From positions 1 to 30,337 of IMG/VR virus record IMGVR_UViG_3300027659_000144: DNA of 30,337 nt, one strand, 5' to 3'. The position numbers and the translations under genes are program-made. The stretch is from a virus. Below are positions 15,728 through 22,600 of the stretch, in pieces; the stretch's first letter is position 1; each line of letters opens with the position of its first letter. Below the pieces are notes generated by a model. It was not told where the DNA came from, did not search any database, and saw only the letters and a list, made by a program, of their open reading frames with translations.

Positions 15728-16234
15728 ATGCTTAGCGCATTTGGCGTAGATCACGGCTCTATTAGCAAGGCTGATAGAAAGCGTAGAGTAGGTCCTTCTA
15801 CTGTGCCAGATTCTTTAGCTGCTATTATTCCTGGTAGTACTGTTAGATCTTATGAATACTCCCCACCAGGTAAAAAATTAAAGAACGCTTCTAGAAACTT
15901 TGGCGCTATTACTGCTGGTGGTTTAGCAGGTGGTGCAGTTGGAGCAACTTTAGCTGCGCCTTTAATTAGAAAAATACCTGTAAAAAGTGTTGTAAACGCC
16001 CCTAAATTTTTGCAGGGTAGAGGTGGCAACAAATTATGGGGTAACTCTAAAGCGTTAATTCCTAATGGTGTACAGCCTAAAGGATCACGAGCTAAACCAA
16101 TACAGATAGAAGGTTCAGCTCTTAAAAATTACGCCCAAGCTGGAGCGTGGGGTGCGGGAAGCACTGCAGGTTCTACATTGTTAGGAACTAAGTCTTATAG
16201 AAAGATACGTAACGAAAATAGACAGTACCAGTAG
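15728..16234 (+). CDS. Second basic protein with SAFGVDHxxISK N-terminus
   Basis: This 168-residue protein is not recognised. Residues 3-14 read SAFGVDHGSISK, the same peptide and spacing as in the protein at 12558-12968, followed by a basic ADRKRR. Two hydrophobic Gly/Ala patches occur at residues 58-80 (FGAITAGGLAGGAVGATLA) and 136-153 (AQAGAWGAGSTAGSTLLG). Apart from the N-terminal peptide and this general design, I see no clear alignment with the other protein. It begins six bases after the previous stop without a clear ribosome site, so translation is probably coupled. Codon use is again AT-rich, in sharp contrast to the capsid gene just before. A structural or internal head role is likely from position; a membrane or DNA contact is a guess from composition. 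Confidence 0.78.
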   Translation: MLSAFGVDHGSISKADRKRRVGPSTVPDSLAAIIPGSTVRSYEYSPPGKKLKNASRNFGAITAGGLAGGAVGATLAAPLIRKIPVKSVVNAPKFLQGRGGNKLWGNSKALIPNGVQPKGSRAKPIQIEGSALKNYAQAGAWGAGSTAGSTLLGTKSYRKIRNENRQYQ

Positions 16235-16259
16235 TATTATTGTATAGATAGGAGAAGCA

Positions 16260-16733
16260 ATGTCTTTTTCATATACTGGCGATCCTACTGATAGTCAAGT
16301 AAACTCGGTCAGATTTTATATCCAAGATACAGTATCTACGGATGTTTTACTTCAGGACGAAGAAATACAGTTTCTTATAACTCAGTGGTTTCCGCTTTCT
16401 AATTCTTTAATATATGTAGCAGCTGTTTGTGCTGAAATAGTAGCTTCTAAGTTTGCTAGAGAAATATCTACTTCAGCAGATGGTGTCAGTGTTGGTGCAG
16501 AAGCATTGCAACAAAAATACCAAACTTTGGCTGAGCAACTTAGAAAGCAATACATTAGAGAAGTTAGCGCTTCTTCTAGTGTTGAGTTTGCTTCTAAAAT
16601 TTGGGATTTAGCATACGACGACTCAATTAAGCCATTGTCATTTTCTGTTGGTATGGACGATAATCCTGACGCTGGAACACAGCCCCCACCACGGGGATAT
16701 GCGTCATATTACAACTATTACTACGGACATTAA
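16260..16733 (+). CDS. Head-tail adaptor (gp6-like connector)
   Basis: This 157-residue protein has the layout of the actinophage and HK97 gp6-like head-tail adaptor, which forms a ring under the portal. The N-terminal YTGDPTDSQVNSVRFYIQD, then LLQDEEIQFLI at residues 30-40, an alanine-rich helix carrying EIVASKFARE, and a second helix with QKYQTLAEQLRKQY are all typical. The C-terminus is Pro/Tyr-rich (PPPRGYASYYNYYYG) and probably extended. GGAG at 16252-16255 is the ribosome site. The next gene begins on the base after its stop, so the connector genes form one translation unit. Confidence 0.85.
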   Translation: MSFSYTGDPTDSQVNSVRFYIQDTVSTDVLLQDEEIQFLITQWFPLSNSLIYVAAVCAEIVASKFAREISTSADGVSVGAEALQQKYQTLAEQLRKQYIREVSASSSVEFASKIWDLAYDDSIKPLSFSVGMDDNPDAGTQPPPRGYASYYNYYYGH

Positions 16734-17168
16734 ATGGCTAGGCCAATAGGAGCGTGGTCTAAGCAGTACGCTAAAGAGTCTGCTGAAATCCACATGGACT
16801 CCGTTGTATCTATAGTAAAGCCGTCAGAAGTGTTCGCCCCTGATTTGACTGATGGTTATGCTACTGTTCAAGAGCCTATTGAATACATATATGAAGGACC
16901 AGCTCGTGTATGGGGAGCTAGTCAGTCTGGCGATTTTTCTATCGGTGAAAATGCTAGTTTTGCAACTAAATCTATTAATATCTCTATTCCTTGGGATACT
17001 GCACTTATCCCTAATGTGGATAATGTGTGCGAAATATTATCCTGCCCAGAAGATCAAGATCTAGTAAATAGGGCTTTTAGAATCACTGGAGTCACTGCTG
17101 GAGGATCAATTATGGCTACAAGGCGTTTAACGGGCGTTATGCTGGACGAGAACCGCGCATGGGGGTAG
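16734..17168 (+). CDS. Head-tail stopper-type connector protein
   Basis: This 144-residue protein starts immediately after the adaptor stop codon and overlaps the next gene by ten bases. It has beta-rich segments, including PARVWGASQSGDF, and a late FRITGVTAGGSIMATRRL, which resembles the DUF6093 family of actinophage neck proteins. By position it would be the stopper that closes the connector and binds the tail terminator. There is no clear ribosome site; translation is probably coupled to the previous gene. The family call rests on pattern memory, while the role is inferred from gene order. Confidence 0.72.
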   Translation: MARPIGAWSKQYAKESAEIHMDSVVSIVKPSEVFAPDLTDGYATVQEPIEYIYEGPARVWGASQSGDFSIGENASFATKSINISIPWDTALIPNVDNVCEILSCPEDQDLVNRAFRITGVTAGGSIMATRRLTGVMLDENRAWG

Positions 17169-17617
17169 CGGGTCAGGCTGACCTTACAAGCCTCTTAAAT
17201 AACCTCTCAGGGGCTTCTGAGGGTATAGATAGAGCTGCTGCCATGCTAGTGTCAAAAGTGGCTGAACAAGTTAAGGTAAATGCAGTAGCTTTAGCCCCTA
17301 GAAAAACCGGAACTTTGGCTAATTCTATCCAAGCTAGATATGAATCTAGTACTAAAGCCATAATTGAACCATCTGTACCATATGGCAAGTACTTAGAATT
17401 TGGTACAAAAGGACCTTATAAAATAAGTCCGCGTAAACCTGGTGGAGTATTACATTTCAAAGTAGATGGGAAATGGGTGTATGCTAAGTCTGTTATGCAC
17501 CCTGGAATTAAAGCTCAACCATATATGAGACCAGCGTTAGAACAAGCTCTAGGCGATAAAGTAGAAGAATTGACTAAAAGCGGGGCTTTATTAATAGTTA
17601 AAGGAAATATCAATTAA
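17159..17617 (+). CDS. HK97 gp10-like tail completion protein
   Basis: This 152-residue protein has the clear HK97 gp10-like signature: APRKTGTLANSI at residues 46-57, PYGKYLEFGTKG at 74-84, then MHPGIKAQPYMRPALEQA at 113-130. Members of this family act at the head-tail junction or in tail completion. The start ATG lies inside the previous gene, ten bases before its stop ends, and the stop overlaps the next gene's ATG by one base (TAATG), so all three genes are coupled. Length is typical for the family. Confidence 0.9.
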   Translation: MGVAGQADLTSLLNNLSGASEGIDRAAAMLVSKVAEQVKVNAVALAPRKTGTLANSIQARYESSTKAIIEPSVPYGKYLEFGTKGPYKISPRKPGGVLHFKVDGKWVYAKSVMHPGIKAQPYMRPALEQALGDKVEELTKSGALLIVKGNIN

Positions 17618-18069
17618 TGGCTTTTGAAAGAAGACTACTTACTAAAAAAGTCCAACAGGTAGCTGAAGGAATAGCCCCTGTTGGGTTAATTGATATACCC
17701 CCAAACGTTGGTTGGAACTCCAAAAGTACTAACACACAAAGTACTAAATTTAGACCTTTTGCCATTTTAGCCCCTGGATCAGCCTCGGTACTAAATACTG
17801 GTGGATATAGCAGGGATGAAAACGATTGGCGTTGTACATATACTTTAGCTTCATATGGCGTGAGTGTAGACCAAACTGAGCTTGTAGCCGATAGTATGAG
17901 GAACGCTATTGAAAAAATGACTAGTATTAGATTAGTATTAGAGAATAACTATTTAGTACAACAAGTAAGAGTTTCCAACGTAGGTTCAGTACAATCTGTT
18001 AATACAGCAGATTTACCGTACTATTTACAATTAGATACATACGAAATATGGATATCCAAGGAGATGTAA
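17617..18069 (+). CDS. Tail terminator-like protein
   Basis: This 150-residue protein is placed between the gp10-like protein and the tail tube, where the tail terminator (the ring that ends tube growth and binds the head) is usually encoded. It has a mixed alpha/beta pattern compatible with that fold: PFAILAPGSASVLN, then NDWRCTYTLASYGV as strands, a helix with TELVADSMRNAIEKM, and closing strands LPYYLQLDTYEIWI. It starts on the last base of the previous stop codon and ends on the first base of the next ATG, both as TAATG. The role is assigned mainly from position and fold pattern. Confidence 0.72.
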   Translation: MAFERRLLTKKVQQVAEGIAPVGLIDIPPNVGWNSKSTNTQSTKFRPFAILAPGSASVLNTGGYSRDENDWRCTYTLASYGVSVDQTELVADSMRNAIEKMTSIRLVLENNYLVQQVRVSNVGSVQSVNTADLPYYLQLDTYEIWISKEM

Positions 18070-18254
18070 TGATTCAACCTGAAGAAGTAGTTCCCGTTTT
18101 TGATTTAGTAGCAAACCATGAAAAGGTTATTGCGATGTTAAATGCTTTAGATGCAGCTCAAGAAGTACAACCAAATACGGAAGAAGCAATCGAAGCTATA
18201 GAAGAAGACTTCTTTGATATAGAAGAAGAAGAAAACGAGTACGAAGAAGAGTAA
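18069..18254 (+). CDS. Small acidic hypothetical protein
   Basis: This 61-residue protein is not recognised. I chose the ATG at 18069 because AAGGAG at 18058-18063 is well placed for it and its first base is the last base of the previous TAA; an in-frame ATG at 18048 lies upstream of that ribosome site. The N-terminal half is a short amphipathic helix (FDLVANHEKVIAMLNALDAA), and the last 25 residues are mostly Glu, ending YEEE. A similar acidic ending occurs in the small protein at 992-1228. It could act as a charge mimic or small chaperone near tail assembly, but nothing specific supports this. Confidence 0.7.
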   Translation: MIQPEEVVPVFDLVANHEKVIAMLNALDAAQEVQPNTEEAIEAIEEDFFDIEEEENEYEEE

Positions 18255-18288
18255 AGAGACTTTACAGGTCTGTCATTATAGTTATACG
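18254..18288 (+). promoter_or_regulatory. Candidate promoter or shared element before the tail tube gene
   Basis: The gap before the tail tube gene contains TTTACA at 18261-18266 and TATACG at 18283-18288 with a 16-base spacer, a plausible -35/-10 pair. The element AAGAGACTT at 18254-18262 overlaps it and is identical to nine bases at 13001-13009 before the scaffold gene. In AT-rich DNA such matches can occur by chance. Confidence 0.3.
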
Positions 18289-18315
18289 AAGACTCACGTT
18301 CCTTAAGGAGATATT

Positions 18316-18804
18316 ATGGCTAGGATTATTCCTAATGCTAATACATGGATAGGTTTTTATCCATCTACTACTGGTACAATTTCCACTATTACGGCACCAA
18401 CAACAACTCAAGTTAATGCTGCCATTAACTTAACACCTTTTGTTATTAGCCTTAACGCAAGCGCTCAGGGTAACACTGTTCCTACCCCGTCGTTTGACAC
18501 TTTGTTTGAAACCACTATAGTTGGTACGTCTCAGGCCACCTTCACGGGTGACTTTTACCGTGATTCAACTACCGACAGTGCGTGGGCCGCGTTGGCTCGC
18601 ACCACCACCGGCTGGTTTATTATTTCTCGCTTTGGTGGTGGAGGTACCTACAAGGAACCTAACGTCGCTACTAACAAGTGCGAAGTGTGGCCTGTGACCG
18701 TCACCTCAAGAGCTATGACTAACATGGCTAACAACGCAGTGATGACCTTCACTGTGAATTGCGCAGTAACCGCTGCACCAGCTGAAAGCGCTGTTGTAGT
18801 CTAA
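18316..18804 (+). CDS. Major tail (tube) protein
   Basis: This 162-residue protein is the probable tail tube subunit, stacked in rings along the tape measure. It is rich in Thr, Ala, Asn and Val with alternating beta strands (TSQATFTGDFYRD, then AWAALARTTTGWFIISRFGG, then CEVWPVTVTSRAMTNM and VMTFTVNCAV). It stands just before the two-part tail assembly chaperone and tape measure, its usual place. AAGGAG at 18305-18310 is a strong ribosome site. From about 18460 on, codons turn sharply GC-rich and C/G-ending, like the capsid genes, while the first 50 codons remain AT-rich. No Ig-like C-terminal domain is visible. Confidence 0.88.
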   Translation: MARIIPNANTWIGFYPSTTGTISTITAPTTTQVNAAINLTPFVISLNASAQGNTVPTPSFDTLFETTIVGTSQATFTGDFYRDSTTDSAWAALARTTTGWFIISRFGGGGTYKEPNVATNKCEVWPVTVTSRAMTNMANNAVMTFTVNCAVTAAPAESAVVV

Positions 18805-18820
18805 TTGAAAGGAATCGTCA

Positions 18821-19261
18821 ATGCCCAAGGCGACTGAAGGAACTACGGTTGAAGCACGCGCTGCCCAGCGTGCTGATTCCAAAGCAACAACTCTCTCATT
18901 ATTGAGAAACAAGAAAAGAGCTCAACGGGAAATAGTCTTCGAACTGTCCGGTGAGGATGGTAAGCCCGTTGAAGTTACGTTGGTGTTTAGAGCTATTGGT
19001 ACGCAAGATTATGATCGTTTGCTGACCAAGTTCCCTCCAACTATTGAGCAAAAAGCTGAAGGATCTAGTTACGATATTAACAGATTCGCCCCTGAATTAA
19101 TGTCTAAAGTATGCATTGAACCAGAAATGTCCTCTAAAGAATGGGCAGAGATCTGGAATTCTCCTGATTGGAACCGTGGGGAAACTATGGACCTGTTTGT
19201 GGCTGCAGTGGAGATCTGCAGCAGAGGTCTGAAAGCGGTCCCTACTTCAGAGCTAGGCTGA
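18821..19261 (+). CDS. Tail assembly chaperone, short form (gpG-like)
   Basis: This 146-residue protein lies between the tail tube and the tape measure, where siphoviruses encode the lambda G-like chaperone that coats the tape measure during tail assembly. It has a charged N-terminal helix (RADSKATTLSLLRNKKRAQR), a central strand pair with EVTLVFRAIG, and a helical end with SSKEWAEIW and MDLFVAAVEIC. The reading frame ends at TGA 19259-19261 while a second frame (-1) runs open from 19168 to 19617 and holds the T-type extension, so a share of ribosomes must shift frame to make the long form. AAAGGA at 18808-18813 is the ribosome site. Confidence 0.88.
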   Translation: MPKATEGTTVEARAAQRADSKATTLSLLRNKKRAQREIVFELSGEDGKPVEVTLVFRAIGTQDYDRLLTKFPPTIEQKAEGSSYDINRFAPELMSKVCIEPEMSSKEWAEIWNSPDWNRGETMDLFVAAVEICSRGLKAVPTSELG

Positions 19262-19617
19262 GGTACGACTCTCAGTTCTGGCTCGAAATGAGTTATTGTA
19301 GCGAACATGGCATACCACATTCAGAGTTTATGGAGTGGGATAGTGATGATAGAGAAAAAGCTATTGCCTACAATATGGAGAAAAATTCTCGTTGCCAAAT
19401 GTGCGGTACAGCACCTTGGGAATGGGACGAAGATAAGCGAGCATACGAACCAGTAGAAGACATTTGCTGGGGTTGCTATTATAAAGATATAGCGCAGGAA
19501 GAGTCAGGTAAAGGATTACCTGGTACATCAATAAACCTAAAGCCCACAGGTGGTGTAGAACACGCTCAACGACTTGTAGCCTCGCAACAAGCTATGGAGG
19601 AACCAGATGGCGACTGA
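19168..19617 (+). CDS. Tail assembly chaperone, -1 frameshift extension (gpT part)
   Basis: This frame is open from the base after a stop at 19165-19167 and has no start codon with a ribosome site, so it should be made as a -1 extension of the chaperone at 18821. From about 19250 it reads RARLRYDSQFWLEMSY, then HGIPHSEFMEWDSDDREKA, the pattern of actinophage GT products (GIPHSxFxxWxxxDRxKA). It continues with two CxxC pairs, CQMC at 19393-19404 and CWGC at 19465-19476, which should bind zinc. The end overlaps the tape measure start by 11 bases. The true protein is the fusion from 18821 to 19617 with a slip somewhere before 19259. Confidence 0.85.
   Translation: MEPWGNYGPVCGCSGDLQQRSESGPYFRARLRYDSQFWLEMSYCSEHGIPHSEFMEWDSDDREKAIAYNMEKNSRCQMCGTAPWEWDEDKRAYEPVEDICWGCYYKDIAQEESGKGLPGTSINLKPTGGVEHAQRLVASQQAMEEPDGD
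19226..19261 (+). other. Probable -1 programmed frameshift zone
   Basis: The frames overlap only between 19168 and 19261, so the shift must occur there, and conserved extension sequence begins close to the end of the first frame. No standard X-XXY-YYZ heptamer is in register. The best site I can see is GTC-CCT-ACT at 19238-19246, where a proline tRNA can slip from CCT to CCC. The zone is certain by logic; the exact site is a guess. Confidence 0.5.
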
Positions 19618-22600
19618 CGAGCAAACTAATGCTCAGATTGTCGTATCTGCCGATACAACTCAATATCAACAAAGTGTCCAAGCTGCGACTCAAGAAACCA
19701 GTAAGCTTAATGAAGCTGTTGGTTCCTTGGGTCGTAGTCTTGATGGTATAACTAGTAAAATAGGAAAGCGCCTAATATTTGGTGGTGGCGCAGCTCTTGT
19801 AGCTATTGCAGCTGCAGCAAAGACTGCTGCTGATTATGACAAACAACTTTTTGCGCTTAAAGGTACTGCAGCTTATGCTGGAGAAAGTGTAGATAAATTA
19901 GGTAAATCTATTACAGATATATCTAAAAAGTTTCCGGTAGCACGTGGCGAAGTAATAGGCTTATACGAGAGCTTTACAAAATTAGGACAAAAAGCTCCAG
20001 CAGAATTAGAAAAGCTTTCTAAAGCGTCTATTCTTCTAAGTGGCGCTACTGGTGAAAATGTAAACGCTCTAGCGTCTTCCCTTGGTGAGTTAAACCGTTC
20101 TTTTGGAACTTTAAACTCTACTCAATTCGAACGTTTTGGATCAGCTTTAACAAATGTAAGCAAATTATCAGGATCTTCTGCTGTTGGAATTGCTTCCTTC
20201 GCTCAGTCTCTTGCCCCTATTTCTAAAGCAGCAGGAATAACTGAAACTCAAGTATTGGGTATATCTGCAGCATTCAGCGCTGCTGGCGCTGATGGTTTTG
20301 CAGCAAGCAACACGTTCAACACTATCGTTGCGGATATTACTAGACAAATTCAGTATGGATCGCCAGACATAGCAAAATATGCAAACTTGCTTGGTAAAAC
20401 TTCTAAAGAATTTAAATCTTTAGGAACTACTGAAGGTGTTACTCAGTTATTTGAATACATTAGCAAGCAAGGTCCAGCTAGCATTAAAATTCTTGATCAG
20501 CTGGGTATTGATGGAATTAGAGCCTCTAAAGCTATTACAGCCGTTGCTCAACAAGGTGGTATCAGAAAATACATTGCTGGCGCTGAAGCCGGATATGACA
20601 ATCCAGATAAAATGAAAGAAATTGGTGCTAAAGCTTTTGAGAATTTAAATACCTCAGTAGATGGAATTAAAAAATCTTTTCAAGAAATTGGGGAGGCGAT
20701 TGGGTCTACATTTTTACCTGCTGTTGCATCGGTAGCAAAAGTAATAGACAAAATATTGCAACCTATAGCTTCTATAGTTAGATTATTGTTTGATAATCCT
20801 ATTGCTAAAGCATTTGGTTCTGCGACTACAGCTATTGCTTCTGCTGTAGTAGTTTTAGGAACTTTTTTAACTGCACAAAAAGCTTTAAACGTTATTGCTA
20901 GTGTAGGATTTGTTGGAAAAAGCACACCTGTACAATCGCTAATTGGTGGCTTTAGAGAAGGTAGAGCAGGGGCTGCAGGTCTTCCATTCGTACCAAGAAA
21001 TGCTACTGAAGCAGGTGGGGCAAGCGGATTACTGGCTGAAAGAAGACCTTATAGCGGTGTTCCATTTTGGAGATTAGGAAACGCATTTGGAGGAGCTAGC
21101 GAACCTGGTGGCGCAGTTACAGCTGGTGGTCTAGCAAGAAGAGCTCTAGTAGGAACCGCTAATTTAGGTACTGCAGCAGTTAATACTTTTGGAACTCGTT
21201 TTTATAATGATTCTGCAAATGATGGTATTAATAGAAACGGAACTTTATTCGGCGGGGATAAAATACAAAGAGATCCTCTATCGTTTAGAACTGGTTTACA
21301 AAATGGTTTAAATGTTGCTAGAAGTAATGCTGGAAGTTTTATATCTAACGCTACTGATAGTACAAGCACTAGTATTATTTCTACTGCTTCTAGAGTTTCA
21401 AATACAGCTGGAAGCGTATCAAAAAACGCTGCTACAGCTGCGAACACATATACAGGTATAGCAAAAAACGCTGCAGCCGGTGTAGAAAAATCAGCTAGTG
21501 CTTTGGCAACTGAAGCAGATTTATTAAAAGCTAAAGCTGCTACTTCTGCTGCATCTGCAGATTTACAAAAAACAAAAGCCGCTGCGGGATTTACTACCGA
21601 ATTAGCTAAAGACCAACTTAGATTAACTGCTACAACTACCGAAGTTAACGCTGCTTTATTAAGATTGGCAGGAGCAGCTACTAAAGCAGCAGGAGCTCAA
21701 CTTGCTGGTGCAGGTAAAAATGTTGCTACTCTTGGATCTACTCTTGGCGCTTTTGGCTTAAATAATCCATATCTAGTTGGAGCAGCAGTAGCATTTGCTG
21801 GTTTTCAAACTTATAAAAATATGGAAAAAGCAAAAGAAGCTACTACTGATCCAGAAAAGCTATTTGGTTTAACAAAATATGACCAAGCTCTTGGTATTTC
21901 TTCTAAATCAGTTTTTTCGTTTACAGATACTTTAGATAAAGCTAGGGCAAGTCTTGAAAGTGTTAAAGGGACAGAACAAAAATATCAAGAATCTAAAACA
22001 GTCACTAATCTTGATGTAGTTTCTTCCAATAAACAAAAAGACTATACAAATGCGCAAGTAAAAGAATTAAAATCTGTAGATCAAGCAAAAGCTTTTTTGA
22101 GTTCTTTAGGAAATATTACTCCTGAAGAATTAGCTCTAATTAAATTGGATCTTCTTAAGAATAAAGATCTAGGTGGCGCAAAAGGCGTTGAGTCTATATT
22201 ATCAAGTTATTCTCCTAATAAAACTTTTAATGATTATGTAAAAAATATTTCTGTTGGTAAAAATTTAAACGCTGCTTATGCCGCTCAAGGGGAGCGAAAT
22301 TTCTTCAAACGTGGTTTTATAAGTGGAGACGCGCGTACTTCTATTGATGCTGGTTTTGGTGGAATAGATACGGGCGCTACTGCTATTGAAAACCAATTTG
22401 GAGCCCAAGCAGCTACAGCTTATAGACAGCAATCTTATAGGGATGCTTTCGGTGCTATAACAGCTAACCAAGGTACGGCAGGCAAGAATAACGCTTCTGG
22501 TGGTAAATCTACTGTAACAGAAGTTGCGCTAAAACAATTTGCTAGTAGTATCGGTCTTAAATCTGGAGAATTAAGAACTAATGTTATTGGGGGAGAGGGC

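Noticed and set aside
19178-19184. GGGGAAA as the chaperone slippery site
   Set aside because: In the chaperone frame it is read GGG-GAA-A, so tandem -1 re-pairing would put GGG on TGG and GAA on GGA; the heptamer is one base out of register.
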